Shown piece after piece: positions 41,338 to 50,728 of a stretch of DNA of 64,000 nucleotides. The DNA comes from Duganella sp. Root1480D1. Lineage in GTDB: Bacteria; Pseudomonadota; Gammaproteobacteria; Burkholderiales; Burkholderiaceae_D. The DNA is taken from assembly GCF_001427305.1 (NCBI RefSeq), contig NZ_LMFZ01000012.1, positions 434,001 to 498,000 of the forward strand. The letters run 5' to 3'. The notes under the pieces are model-generated. The model was not told where the DNA came from, made no database searches, and was given only the letters and a program-made list of their open reading frames with translations. The position numbers and the translations under genes were made by a program. Position 1 is the stretch's first letter; the number at the start of each line of letters is the position of its first letter.

Positions 41338-42038
41338 GCGCTGCCTCCGGCGCGCGGCATCAGGTAGCGATCAAGCCGGCGCAACCGCCATGCGTGGATG
41401 ATGAACGCGCTGATCGCCGTCGGGATGCCCCACAGGGCCATATGCAGCGGGTCGACTTCAATGCCCTCGGCGCGCAGCACGGTCTGCATCAGGACGATGG
41501 CGCCGAATGCAACGAAAATATCTTCGCCGAAGAACAAGCCTACATTGTCGGTAGCGGCAGCCATGGCGCGAACGCGCTGGCGTTGCTCGTCATCGAGTTC
41601 AGGATTTCGAAGCAGTGCCGCCCCTTCCGCCATCGGCGCCACCACCGGCCGCACCATATTCGGATGTCCGCCGAGCGAGGTCAGTCCCATCGCGGCGGAC
41701 AACTCACGGACGGCCAGATAAACAATCAGCAGCCGCCCGGCTGTCGCAGACCGCATGCGCGCCACGGCAGCTTGCGCATGCTCGCGCAAGCCGAAACGCT
41801 CCAGCAAGCCGATTGCCGCCAGCGGCAGCAGGTAGATCATCGGCAGGTTTCGCGTCTTGACAAACGCCGTGCCGAGCGAGGCAAACAGTGCCTCGACCGG
41901 CATGAAAGCGGCAAAGCCGGTGGTGAAGCAGGCCGCGACAACCACCAGCACGGGGTGCAGCCGCAGCAGGAATCCGAGCACAATCACGGCGACGCCCAAC
42001 AGCGGCCACATATTGATGGTTGATTGCCATGCCTGCAT
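41334..42038 (-). CDS. DUF969 family membrane protein
   Basis: 234 residues from ATG 42038 (MQAWQSTINMWPLLG). Hydrophobic segments at the N-terminus and centre (VAVIVLGFLLRLHPVLVVVA; FASLGTAFVKTRNLPMIYLL) are consistent with a half-transporter that pairs with DUF979. First gene of a three-gene operon DUF969-DUF979-pcp in which all junctions overlap by 4 bp. Biochemical function is not established. Confidence 0.88.
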   Translation of the reverse strand: MQAWQSTINMWPLLGVAVIVLGFLLRLHPVLVVVAACFTTGFAAFMPVEALFASLGTAFVKTRNLPMIYLLPLAAIGLLERFGLREHAQAAVARMRSATAGRLLIVYLAVRELSAAMGLTSLGGHPNMVRPVVAPMAEGAALLRNPELDDEQRQRVRAMAAATDNVGLFFGEDIFVAFGAIVLMQTVLRAEGIEVDPLHMALWGIPTAISAFIIHAWRLRRLDRYLMPRAGGSA

Positions 42039-42053
42039 ACTAATTCCCAATAG

Positions 42054-42596
42054 TCAGGGTTCAACCAGTTCGACAAATTCGGTCGTCCCATTGGCATCAT
42101 AAATATGCCAGGTCCGTGCCTTGCCGCATGCATTCACTCCCCAGCGTTCCGAATATGCCTGTGGTTCGATAACCTGCTCGCCATTGGCAGTTCGTAAGGT
42201 CGCCTGCTGAAGCGGAAGGCGCTCAACTGCCGTTAAGTCAAAGTCGTCGCAACCAGTCATTTTCATGCCAAGTATGACCAGCTTGGAGATCACGTCATTT
42301 TCGCTGAACGAAGAACTTGCCAGCCTGGATGCTGACGCTTCACTCCATTGCTGCAAAGAATATGCGACCATTTCCTCCGGCATCGTTCCCAACACCACCC
42401 ACCCATCTTCGGTTTTGCCACGGTATACAAGCTCGGAGGACATTGCTATTTCTGCCTTCGCTCCTGCGTCTTTGACATACGCTCGCATATTCTCCATGAA
42501 CGACCCCGTATAGCTCGGCGCGGCACTCGCAAGGCCCGACAACACCGACAGCACCAACAAACTCGCTCCAACGCCAAATCTTCGTATCATAGTCAT
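42054..42596 (-). CDS. Exported protein of unknown function
   Basis: 180 residues with a signal peptide (MTMIRRFGVGASLLVLSVLS.. cleaved near ASAAPS). The mature part has four acidic-rich stretches and two cysteines (GCDDFDL, NACGKART) that could form a disulfide. Family not recognised. It ends 15 bp before the DUF969 start, so it could be co-transcribed with that operon, or be independent. Base composition is less GC-rich than its neighbours. Confidence 0.7.
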   Translation of the reverse strand: MTMIRRFGVGASLLVLSVLSGLASAAPSYTGSFMENMRAYVKDAGAKAEIAMSSELVYRGKTEDGWVVLGTMPEEMVAYSLQQWSEASASRLASSSFSENDVISKLVILGMKMTGCDDFDLTAVERLPLQQATLRTANGEQVIEPQAYSERWGVNACGKARTWHIYDANGTTEFVELVEP

Positions 42597-42671
42597 GAGA
42601 TAGTTTTCAATATTGGAATGGGCGACTGTAGCTCATCTCGCACTGCATGTCATTTCCTGCCTGGAGACAGC

Positions 42672-42698
42672 AAAAAAAACGCGCACCGGAGTGCGCGT
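42672..42698 (-). terminator. Intrinsic terminator of the TonB receptor gene
   Basis: On the minus strand an 8-bp perfect stem ACGCGCAC/GTGCGCGT with a TCCG loop is followed by eight T. It begins 22 bp after the receptor stop at 42721. Confidence 0.9.
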
Positions 42699-42720
42699 CT
42701 TTTGCGGCAATGCAGAACGA

Positions 42721-44970
42721 TCAGAAGTTCGCCTTGAACTGCACGCCGTAGGTGCGCGGTTCGTTGACGATACCGGTCAGGTTGTTGAAGTCGATCGCGC
42801 CCAGGGCCTGGATACGGTTGGTGATATTGCGGCCGTAGGCAGCCAGCTCATACTTGCCGTCGTTCCAGCGATAGCCCACGCGCAGGCCGCCTTCCAGCAG
42901 TTCCTTGGCCTTGTACTCGGCTGCTTCGTACAGGAAGAAGTTGTACGAGGTGCGGTATGCCCAGTCGGTGTAGGCGTAGATTTCGCCATCGCCCAGCGGC
43001 TGGCTGAAGCGCAGGGTGAAGTTATGCTGCCACTTCGGTGCGCGCGGCAGCGGGTTGCCGTCGATCACGGCGACAGTGCCGCCAGCAATTGCCTTGGTCG
43101 GGTCCAGCACGGTGCAACCGCCACCGCAAGGCTGCACGAACAGGTTCGCGTCCTTGATCTTGGTGTCGTTGTAGCTGGTGCCGAAGGTCACGGCCCAGGC
43201 ATCGCTCAGGTTGGCCTGCAGGTCCAGTTCCACGCCGCGGCCGGTCACCTTGTCGGCGTTGACCAGCTGGTTCATGTTGACCGAGCCGGAACCGGCGGTC
43301 AGCTGCTTGTCTTTCACGCGGTAGTTGAACACGGTGGCAGACATGCGCGCGCGGCGGTCGAACAGGTCTTGCTTCACGCCGAATTCCACGGACACCGCCT
43401 TTTCGGCATCAGCCTGCGATGGCTTGGAGGTCAGGTCGAACAAGCGGCCTTGCATCGATGGCGCACGGTAGCCGGTAGCGATGCGGCCGAACACGTTGGT
43501 ATCCTTGTCGACGGTGTAGGTACCGCTCAGGTCCCAGCTTACGTTGCTCGAGGTGTTGTTCAGCGTATTGGATGCCGACTGAGGCGGCTCAACGCGGGTC
43601 GCGATGAAGTCCTTCTTATCCTTGGTGTAGCGCAGGCCGGCACGCAGCTTGAACGCTTCGTTCACGGTGTAGTTGATGGTACCGAAGGCGGCATAGGACT
43701 TGGCATCCTGCTGCTGGGTCGAGTAGGCGGCGTTCTGCGGGTTGCCGGCAGTGAAGGAGTCGAACGAGATCGAATCGATCTGGATATGCTCGTCGAAGTA
43801 GAACAAGCCGGCGATCCATTGCAGCGGGCCCTTGTTGTTGGACTCGACGCGGAATTCCTGCGACCACTGCTTATGGTCAGGAATCAGGTCGGCGGTTTCG
43901 ACCGGGAACGGGATGAAGCCTGGGCCCATCGGAGGATGGAAGGAGGCGCCATAACCGCCGTCCACGTCGCCACGGCTGTAGAAGTCCAGCGTTTCGTAGC
44001 CGGTAATCGAGTGGAAGGTCAGGCCCGGGGTATCCCAGCGCAGGCGCAGGCTGGCGCCCTTGTTCTTCAGGTGCTGCTCGTTGCCGCCATCGGTCGGGTA
44101 GGACTTGTAGTCGAAGTTATCGACCAGCTCATTGGTGCCCTTCTTCAGGATATTGGCGCGGAACAGGGTGGCATTGCCGTCCATGTCGCGGGCATGAACG
44201 TTCAGCAGCGCGCTGAAGTCCTTATTAGGCTTCAACAGGAACTGGATACGGCCGGCGTTGTCCTTGTAGCCTTCGAAATCGGCGATCGGCGCGCCCGGAC
44301 GGTCGTTGTGCACGCGGTCGCCGCGGTGCTGCGATTGCAGCGAGATACGGGCGGCCAGCACGTCGTTAACTGGAATATTGTAGGCGCCTTCCAGGTTGCG
44401 CACGCGGTCCTTGCCGAAGCCTGCGTTGACGTAGCCTTCCTGGCGGAACACCGGCTTGGCGGAGTCGAACTTGATCACGCCGGCCGGGGAGTTACGGCCG
44501 AACAGGGTCCCTTGCGGGCCGCGCAGCACTTCCACCTGGTCCACGTCGAACACCGGGAAGCCCTTCAACATCGGGTTTTCCTGCACGATGTCGTCCATCA
44601 CCAGGCCAACCGGCTGGGAGGCGTTCAGGTCGAAGTCGGTATTACCCAGGCCGCGGATATAGAAACGCGGGAAGGTACGGCCGTAGTCGGATTCGACGGA
44701 GACGGATGGCGAACGGCCGTTCAGGAAACGGATGTCCTGGCCGCCGGAAGTCAGCACGTCCAGCTTTTCGCCCTTCAGGGTGGCGATCGCCATCGGCACG
44801 TCCTTGATGTTTTCGGCGCGGCGCTGCGCCGTAACGATCACGGTCTCCAGCTGGCCCGGCTTTTTCACTTCTTCGGTGGTGGTAGTGGCTTCTTGCGCGA
44901 ACGCGCCATGAAGGGGAAATGCGCCGGCCACGGCCAGTGCAATCAGGGAGTGCTTGAGGCGTTTATCCAT
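42721..44970 (-). CDS. TonB-dependent receptor (possible nucleoside/nucleotide receptor)
   Basis: 749 residues from ATG 44970. A signal peptide (MDKRLKHSLIALAVAGAFPL..AFAQ) is followed by the TonB box region LETVIVTAQRRAENIKDVP, a plug domain to about 170 (VLRGPQGTLFGRNSPAG) and a 22-strand barrel ending in Phe (VQFKANF). An outer-membrane importer. It is divergent from a nucleoside-type ABC transporter across a 392-bp spacer, so nucleosides or nucleic-acid fragments are likely substrates; sequence alone does not show this. Confidence 0.92.
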   Translation of the reverse strand: MDKRLKHSLIALAVAGAFPLHGAFAQEATTTTEEVKKPGQLETVIVTAQRRAENIKDVPMAIATLKGEKLDVLTSGGQDIRFLNGRSPSVSVESDYGRTFPRFYIRGLGNTDFDLNASQPVGLVMDDIVQENPMLKGFPVFDVDQVEVLRGPQGTLFGRNSPAGVIKFDSAKPVFRQEGYVNAGFGKDRVRNLEGAYNIPVNDVLAARISLQSQHRGDRVHNDRPGAPIADFEGYKDNAGRIQFLLKPNKDFSALLNVHARDMDGNATLFRANILKKGTNELVDNFDYKSYPTDGGNEQHLKNKGASLRLRWDTPGLTFHSITGYETLDFYSRGDVDGGYGASFHPPMGPGFIPFPVETADLIPDHKQWSQEFRVESNNKGPLQWIAGLFYFDEHIQIDSISFDSFTAGNPQNAAYSTQQQDAKSYAAFGTINYTVNEAFKLRAGLRYTKDKKDFIATRVEPPQSASNTLNNTSSNVSWDLSGTYTVDKDTNVFGRIATGYRAPSMQGRLFDLTSKPSQADAEKAVSVEFGVKQDLFDRRARMSATVFNYRVKDKQLTAGSGSVNMNQLVNADKVTGRGVELDLQANLSDAWAVTFGTSYNDTKIKDANLFVQPCGGGCTVLDPTKAIAGGTVAVIDGNPLPRAPKWQHNFTLRFSQPLGDGEIYAYTDWAYRTSYNFFLYEAAEYKAKELLEGGLRVGYRWNDGKYELAAYGRNITNRIQALGAIDFNNLTGIVNEPRTYGVQFKANF

Positions 44971-45362
44971 ACCCGATGTTCCAATCTTTAAAAGAAAAGT
45001 AACGTAATGTTGCAATGGCGCAAATCCTAACACGAAAGCAAATGCCTTCTCTTACTTACGAGAAACCCCTCATTTAGTTGACTTGCATATAAATAAGTAA
45101 GCAAAAACGTATTTGCCATACATATAGCGCCTGCTGCATAGTAGTGAGCCACGAATCCATGCCGTGAGAAGCGGATTCGACTGCAGGAACAAGTGATTGC
45201 AGTTTGATTACGTGCCCAAGAATTAATCAAGGGTACATGTACAAAATTTGCATTTGTGCGTTGTTGGCAAGCTACAAGGTGCCGTGGCAGGGATTGGCGC
45301 GAAAAAGCGGAACGAGGCACTCCATAAAAATATACAATAACGAACTTCGACGGAGCCCTTAC
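44971..45362. promoter_or_regulatory. 392-bp divergent spacer between TonB receptor and BMP gene
   Basis: AT-rich compared with its flanks. It holds a GTACATGTAC palindrome at about 45233-45242, an inverted repeat GAATCC/GGATTC around 45154-45179, and TATACAAT (45331-45338), a -10-like element 25 bp before the BMP start. TAATGTTGCAA (45005-45015), 35 bp from the receptor start, recurs upstream of the other TonB receptor. No coding frame looks real here. Confidence 0.5.
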
Positions 45363-46361
45363 ATGAAAATCAAACAACTTAGCATGATGATCGCCGCAGT
45401 TGCGGTGGCAGCCAGCGCAAATGCGGCTGATCCGAAGCTGGGCATCGTGTACGACGCTGGCGGCAAGTTCGACAAGTCGTTCAACCAGTCCGCTTTCGAA
45501 GGCGCTTCGCGCTTCCAGAAGGAAACCGGCATCAAATTCATCGAAGTGCAAGCCAGCAGCGATACCCAGGCTGAGCAGGTGCTGCGCGGCCTGGCCCGCA
45601 AGAACCTGGACCTGATCGCTTCGATCGGCTTCGCCCAGACCCAGGCGGTGCAGAAAGTCGCCAAAGAATTCCCGAAAGTCCGCTTCGTCCTGATCGACGG
45701 CGTTGCACAGGGCAATAACGTCAATTCCGTGACGTTCAAGGAAGAAGAAGGTTCTTACTTGGTTGGCGTGGCCGCTGCCATGGCCTCCAAGTCCAAGAAG
45801 CTGGGCTTCATCGGCGGTATCGATATTCCGCTGATCCGCACTTTCGCCTGCGGCTACGCCCAGGGCGCCAAAGCGACGGACAAGAAAACCGAAGTGATCT
45901 CGAACATGGTCGGCACCACTTCCGCCGCATGGAACGACCCTGCCAAGGGCGGCGAACTGGCACGTGCCCAGTTTGACCGCGGCGTGGACGTGGTGTTCGC
46001 CGTGGCCGGCGGTTCCGGCATGGGCACCCTGCAGACCGCCAAGGAAAAAGGCAAGTTGTCGATCGGCGTCGACTCCAACCAGAACCACCTGTACCCCGGT
46101 TCCGTGCTGACCTCCATGGTCAAGCGCGTGGACAATGCGGTGTACGACTCCTTCATGCAAATGAAGAACGGCACCTGGAAGGCCGGCGTGACCGCCAAGG
46201 GCCTGAAGGAAGGCGGCGTGGATTGGGCACTGGACGAGAACAACCGCAAGGTGATCACGCCTGAGATCGAAAAGAAAGTCATGGGCGCGCGCAAGGACAT
46301 CATCGATGGCAAGATCAAAGTCATCGACATCCGCACCACCAACGCCGCCTGCCCGGCTTAA
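45363..46361 (+). CDS. BMP-family (PnrA-like) nucleoside-binding protein of an ABC transporter
   Basis: 332 residues from ATG 45363 with GGAG upstream. A signal peptide (MKIKQLSMMIAAVAVAASANA) precedes the BMP domain: LGIVYDAGGKFDKSFNQSAF, IASIGFAQTQAVQKVA, IGGIDIPLIRTFACGY and SIGVDSNQNHL, typical of purine-nucleoside binding PnrA/BmpA proteins. Periplasmic. An intrinsic terminator follows, as is common for the abundant binding protein of such operons. The specific nucleoside is not determined. Confidence 0.92.
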   Translation: MKIKQLSMMIAAVAVAASANAADPKLGIVYDAGGKFDKSFNQSAFEGASRFQKETGIKFIEVQASSDTQAEQVLRGLARKNLDLIASIGFAQTQAVQKVAKEFPKVRFVLIDGVAQGNNVNSVTFKEEEGSYLVGVAAAMASKSKKLGFIGGIDIPLIRTFACGYAQGAKATDKKTEVISNMVGTTSAAWNDPAKGGELARAQFDRGVDVVFAVAGGSGMGTLQTAKEKGKLSIGVDSNQNHLYPGSVLTSMVKRVDNAVYDSFMQMKNGTWKAGVTAKGLKEGGVDWALDENNRKVITPEIEKKVMGARKDIIDGKIKVIDIRTTNAACPA

Positions 46362-46381
46362 CAAGCGATACCAATAAAGAG

Positions 46382-46418
46382 AACGCGCCGACGGGGGACT
46401 CCCGTCCGGCGCGTTTTT
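46382..46418 (+). terminator. Hairpin between BMP gene and ATPase gene
   Basis: AACGCGCCGACGGG pairs with CCCGTCCGGCGCGTT with one bulge, followed by five T. It lies 20 bp after the BMP stop and 25 bp before the ATPase gene, so it probably gives partial termination and an excess of binding protein. Confidence 0.8.
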
Positions 46419-46443
46419 CAGTAAATAAGACCCGAAAATCCTT

Positions 46444-47973
46444 ATGACGCCAGCAGTAGAATTCCGCAATATCTCCAAGCATTTTGGGGCGGTCAAGGCG
46501 AATACGGACGTCACTTTCTCCATCGCCAAAGGGGCCATCCATGGCCTGGTGGGGGAAAACGGCGCCGGCAAATCGACCTTGATGAGCATCCTTTACGGCT
46601 ATTACCGCGCAGATGGCGGTGAGATCCTGCTGGACGGTAAGGCGCAGCACATCCACAACTCGCACGAAGCGATCCGCCTCGGCATCGGCATGGTGCACCA
46701 GCACTTCATGCTGGTCGAGAACATGACCGTGCTCGATAACGTGATGCTGGGCAGCGAAGGCGGCTTCCGCTTGCGCGAGCACCGCGCAAGCGTCGAAAAG
46801 AAGCTGCGCGAAATCTGCGACCGCTATCGCCTGGACGTCGATCCGCTTGCCACCATCCACGACCTGTCGGTCGGCGCCCAGCAGCGCGTCGAAATCCTGA
46901 AGCAGATCTACCGTTCGGCCAACATCCTGATCCTGGACGAGCCGACCGCCGTCCTGACCGCACAGGAAACCGAATCGCTGTTCGAAATCCTGAAGCTGTT
47001 CAAGGAGCAGGGCAAGACCATCATCCTGATCACGCACAAGCTGCAGGAGATCAAGGACATCACCGACACCGTCACCGTGATGCGCGGCGGCCGCGTGGTG
47101 GGCGCAGTGCAGACTGCCGACACCAGCAAGGAAGAACTGGCGCAGATGATGGTCGGCCGCCCGATCGAAAACAACCTGCCGCGCGGTGAGTACAATCCGG
47201 GCAAGGCTGTGCTGGAAGTGAAGAACCTGCAGCTCTCCGACGACAACGGCGTCAAGCTGCTGCAGGACATCAACTTCACCCTGTGCGCCGGCGAAATCGT
47301 GGCGATTGCTGGCGTGTCCGGCAACGGCCAGTCCGAGCTGATGGAAATCCTGTCCGGCATGAAGCTGCCGACTTCCGGCGAAGTGGACTTCGAAAGCAAG
47401 CCGCTGCCGTTCGCCGGCCGCAGCGATGCCGACGGCCTGCCGACCAAGTTCCGCGAGCTGGGCATCGGCCACGTGCCGGAAGACCGCCTGCGCGACGGCG
47501 TGATCAAGGCTTTCTCCGTGATGCAGAACACCTTCTTCGGCTACCAGGACAAGGTGAAGAACAAGTGGGGCCTGATCGACTTCAAGGGCATCGCCCAGCG
47601 CTGCGCCGGCCTGATGAAAGAGTTCGACGTGCGCCCGGCCAATCCGGACCTGCGCATTGGCCTGCTGTCCGGAGGTAATCAGCAGAAGGTGGTGATCGCT
47701 CGCGAAGTGCTGGCCAAGCCGAAGCTGATGCTGGTCGGCCAGCCGACCCGCGGCGTCGACATCGGTACCATCGAATCCATCCACACCCAGCTGCTGGCCC
47801 TGCGCGACCAGGGTGTGGCGATCCTGCTGGTATCGGTCGAGCTGGAAGAAGTACGCGCCCTGGCCGACCGCATCCTCGTGATGTGCGGCGGCAAAATCAC
47901 CGGCGAACTGAAAATCGACGAATTCGACACCACCCGCATCGGCCTGCTGATGGGTGGCATGCACAAACACTGA
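46444..47973 (+). CDS. Nucleoside ABC transporter, double ATP-binding protein
   Basis: 509 residues with two ABC cassettes. First: Walker A GENGAGKST (about 36-44), signature LSVGAQQRVEI and Walker B ILILDEPTAVL. Second (about 255-509): degenerate P-loop GVSGNGQSEL, signature LSGGNQQKVVIARE and LVGQPTRGVD with Gln for Glu, as normal in the RbsA/YufO-like group. Energises uptake of the ligand bound by the BMP protein. Followed 2 bp later by the first permease gene. Confidence 0.95.
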   Translation: MTPAVEFRNISKHFGAVKANTDVTFSIAKGAIHGLVGENGAGKSTLMSILYGYYRADGGEILLDGKAQHIHNSHEAIRLGIGMVHQHFMLVENMTVLDNVMLGSEGGFRLREHRASVEKKLREICDRYRLDVDPLATIHDLSVGAQQRVEILKQIYRSANILILDEPTAVLTAQETESLFEILKLFKEQGKTIILITHKLQEIKDITDTVTVMRGGRVVGAVQTADTSKEELAQMMVGRPIENNLPRGEYNPGKAVLEVKNLQLSDDNGVKLLQDINFTLCAGEIVAIAGVSGNGQSELMEILSGMKLPTSGEVDFESKPLPFAGRSDADGLPTKFRELGIGHVPEDRLRDGVIKAFSVMQNTFFGYQDKVKNKWGLIDFKGIAQRCAGLMKEFDVRPANPDLRIGLLSGGNQQKVVIAREVLAKPKLMLVGQPTRGVDIGTIESIHTQLLALRDQGVAILLVSVELEEVRALADRILVMCGGKITGELKIDEFDTTRIGLLMGGMHKH

Positions 47974-47975
47974 TC

Positions 47976-49058
47976 ATGACTACGAACGATATGCCACGTT
48001 GGGCAACCGGCTTTGTCCTGCCCATCCTGAACCTGATGTCCGCCCTGCTGGTGGCCGCGCTGGTGATCCACCTGCTCGGCGAAGACCCGCTGGAGTCGAT
48101 GCAGATCCTGATCAACAGCGCCGTCGTGAATCCGGAAGGCCTGAGCTACACGCTGTTCTACGCCTCCACCTTCGTGTTCACCGGCCTGGCCGTGTCGATC
48201 GCGATGCAGGCCGGCCTGTTCAACATCGGCGCCGAAGGCCAGATGTACTTCGGCGGCCTTGGCGTAACGCTGGCCATGCTGGCCTTTGACGCCTCGCTGC
48301 CGTGGTACCTGCTGATCCCCGCCGGAATCATCGGCGCAGCCCTGTTTGGCGCCCTGTGGGCCTTCATTCCCGGCTACCTGCAAGCCAAGCGCGGTTCGCA
48401 CATTGTGGTGACCACCATCATGTTCAATTTCATCTGCGCCTCGCTGATGAACTTCGTGATCGTGAAGTACCTGATCCCTGCCGGCGAACAGAATACCGCC
48501 TCGCGCGTATTCTCGACCGCCGCAGAAATGCCGCGCCTGAATAGCCTGTTCCCGATCCTGGGCGAAACCCCGCTGAATATCGGCTTCTTCTTCGCCATTG
48601 CCGCGCTGGTGGTGTACGGCGTCGTCATGGGCCGCTCCGCCTGGGGCTACAAGGTACGCGCACTGGGCCTGAACCAGCACGCCGCCCACTACGCCGGCGT
48701 GAAAATCAGCGCCATGATCATCATCGTCATGATGATTTCCGGTGCGCTGGCCGGCCTCGGTGCGGTCAACTCCATCATGGGCTCGACCCACTACCTGTCG
48801 CTCAACTTCGTCGGTGGCGCAGGCTTCGTCGGCATCGCGATTGCGCTGATGGGCCGCCAGCACCCGGTCGGCATCTTCCTGTCGTCCGTGCTGTTCGGTG
48901 CGCTGATCCAGGGCGGCTTCGACCTGTCGCTGGAAAAACCGAATATTCCAACCGAAACCTTCATCTTCATCCAGGGCTTGATCATCCTGTTCTGCGGCGC
49001 TATGGAAAACCTGTACGCTCCGGCCATCATCAAGCTGATCAAATCGCGCAAGGGCTAA
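47976..49058 (+). CDS. Nucleoside ABC transporter permease 1
   Basis: 360 residues from ATG 47976, with 8-10 membrane segments beginning FVLPILNLMSALLVAALVIH. The RbsC-like permease signature appears as GLFNIGAEGQMYFGGLGVT and GFVGIAIALMGRQHPVGIF. Together with the second permease it forms the heterodimeric channel of the BMP-type (NupABC/YufOPQ-like) nucleoside importer. Start chosen 2 bp after the ATPase stop; the upstream frame lies inside the ATPase gene. Confidence 0.94.
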   Translation: MTTNDMPRWATGFVLPILNLMSALLVAALVIHLLGEDPLESMQILINSAVVNPEGLSYTLFYASTFVFTGLAVSIAMQAGLFNIGAEGQMYFGGLGVTLAMLAFDASLPWYLLIPAGIIGAALFGALWAFIPGYLQAKRGSHIVVTTIMFNFICASLMNFVIVKYLIPAGEQNTASRVFSTAAEMPRLNSLFPILGETPLNIGFFFAIAALVVYGVVMGRSAWGYKVRALGLNQHAAHYAGVKISAMIIIVMMISGALAGLGAVNSIMGSTHYLSLNFVGGAGFVGIAIALMGRQHPVGIFLSSVLFGALIQGGFDLSLEKPNIPTETFIFIQGLIILFCGAMENLYAPAIIKLIKSRKG

Positions 49059-49062
49059 CACC

Positions 49063-50034
49063 ATGACTTTCGAAGATCTCCACCTGGGCTCCATCCTCGT
49101 CTCCACCGTGCGCAATGCGCCGGTGCTGATTTTCGCCGCCATGGCCGGCCTGTTCGCGGAACGCTCCGGTGTCATCGACATCGGCCTGGAAGGCAAGATC
49201 CTGGCCTCCGCCTTCGTCTCGGCGGCCGTGGCCTTCGCCACCAAAAACCCATGGTTCGGCATCCTGGCCGGCATGGGCGTGTCCGTCGTGCTGGCGATGC
49301 TGCAAGGCTTCGTCGCCATCACCCAGAAGGGCAACCAGCTGGTGGGCGGCATCGCAATCAATATCGCCATGAGCGGCCTGACCTTCGTGGTCGCGCAGTA
49401 CTTCTTCCAGCAAGGCGGCCGTACCCCCGACCTGGGCGAAGCGCGCCTGTTCGACGTAGTGCTGCCGGGCAGCGCCGCCGTGGCCGACGTGCCTTTCCTC
49501 GGCTGGTTCTACACCAAGCTGATTGGCGGCCACTCCGTGCTGGTCTACCTGGCCTTCCTGCTGGTGCCTCTGGTGCACTGGTTCCTGTACCACTCCCGCT
49601 TCGGCCTGCGCCTGCGCGCTTGCGGCGAGAACCCGCATGCAGCCGATGCGGCCGGCGTCTCCGTTGAACGCACCCGCTACACCGCCATGCTGATCGCCGG
49701 CGTCCTGTGCTCCTTCTCCGGCGCCTACCTGGCCATCGTGCAATCGGGTTTCTTCCTGCGCGATATGTCGGCCGGTGCCGGTTACCTGGCGCTGACCGCC
49801 ATGGTGTTCGGCAACTGGCGCCCGCTGTACACCTTCCTCGGCTGCCTGATGTTCGGCTTCTTTGGCGCCGTGCAGATCCAGCTCGAAGGCGTGGACCTGC
49901 CGGTCATCGGCCGCATCCCGGGCGCCCTGATCCAGATGGTGCCTTACGTCGTCACTGTGATCGTGCTGGCCGGCCTGATGGCCAAGTCGGTGGCGCCAAA
50001 AGCCATCGGCGTACCGTTCGTCAAGTCGCGCTAG
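49063..50034 (+). CDS. Nucleoside ABC transporter permease 2
   Basis: 323 residues, 8-9 membrane segments. The family signature is MAGLFAERSGVIDIGLEGKI near the N-terminus and LRACGENPHAADAAGVSVER in the cytoplasmic loop. Second membrane subunit of the importer; starts 4 bp after the first permease. Its last 14 bases overlap the end of the convergent PEP-CTERM gene. Confidence 0.94.
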   Translation: MTFEDLHLGSILVSTVRNAPVLIFAAMAGLFAERSGVIDIGLEGKILASAFVSAAVAFATKNPWFGILAGMGVSVVLAMLQGFVAITQKGNQLVGGIAINIAMSGLTFVVAQYFFQQGGRTPDLGEARLFDVVLPGSAAVADVPFLGWFYTKLIGGHSVLVYLAFLLVPLVHWFLYHSRFGLRLRACGENPHAADAAGVSVERTRYTAMLIAGVLCSFSGAYLAIVQSGFFLRDMSAGAGYLALTAMVFGNWRPLYTFLGCLMFGFFGAVQIQLEGVDLPVIGRIPGALIQMVPYVVTVIVLAGLMAKSVAPKAIGVPFVKSR

Positions 50035-50581
50035 GCGCCCCCTCCTTCGCCCTGCGCCGGCCCAGGCCGGCCAGGGTTGCCAATCCCGCCAGCAGCATCA
50101 AGCCCGCAGCCGGTTCCGGTATCGGCGCCGGCAAGATTTCATAGATGGTCAAGTCGGTCCAGTACCAGGTACGGCTCCAGTCCTCCCATCCGTAACTCCA
50201 TTGCGAATATTGGTCCCCGGTGCGGAAGCCAGCCCCCCAGCCGGAAAACGCCTCGTCGTTTCCCCACCAATTGGCGTCCACCGACAACTGGCCGGTCAAC
50301 CTATAACTGAATCCAGTAATCTCGCAACGGAAATAGGGATCGCTCAAGCTCAGGCACCCATCCAGGTACTCGCGCCCCGCAATGACCAGCGACGTGAGCT
50401 CCGCCAGCGAAATCACACCATCTCGATTTATGTCCTTGCCGCGGAAGCTGCCTTCGACGCGGGCATCGTGAATGAACGCACCATTCTCGTTAAAGCCCGT
50501 ATAACTGAATTGCCAATCTTCCGCGCAGGCACTGCCCGCGGCGCAAGCTAATGCAAGCGCCAAAACTTGTTTGCAAGCCAT
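50021..50581 (-). CDS. PEP-CTERM sorting-domain protein with EF-hand-like motif
   Basis: 186 residues from ATG 50581. A signal peptide (MACKQVLALALACAAGSACA), a mature domain rich in aromatic residues and a C-terminal PEP-CTERM signal: PIPEPAAGLMLLAGLATLAG followed by a basic GRRRAK. An EF-hand/dockerin-like loop DINRDGVISLAEL is at about 51-63, probably binding calcium. Such proteins are processed by an exosortase and displayed or released with exopolysaccharide. Function of the domain unknown; the exosortase is not in this window. Confidence 0.85.
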   Translation of the reverse strand: MACKQVLALALACAAGSACAEDWQFSYTGFNENGAFIHDARVEGSFRGKDINRDGVISLAELTSLVIAGREYLDGCLSLSDPYFRCEITGFSYRLTGQLSVDANWWGNDEAFSGWGAGFRTGDQYSQWSYGWEDWSRTWYWTDLTIYEILPAPIPEPAAGLMLLAGLATLAGLGRRRAKEGAPSAT

Positions 50582-50728
50582 GATGCCCTCCCCTCGTGAG
50601 AACCGGACTTTGATGCTAGCAGTAAGCCGCCAAAGATCGAGCCCAGCCGGTATGCGGTGCGCAACACCCGTCATTGTTGTGCCGTGAGGATGAGAGGTTT
50701 ATATTGCAAGAAGCAAGGAGGGCTCTCC

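Noticed and set aside
44971..45362. Small open frames in the spacer between the TonB receptor and BMP gene
   Set aside because: They lack ribosome sites and recognisable protein character; the region is better explained as regulatory.
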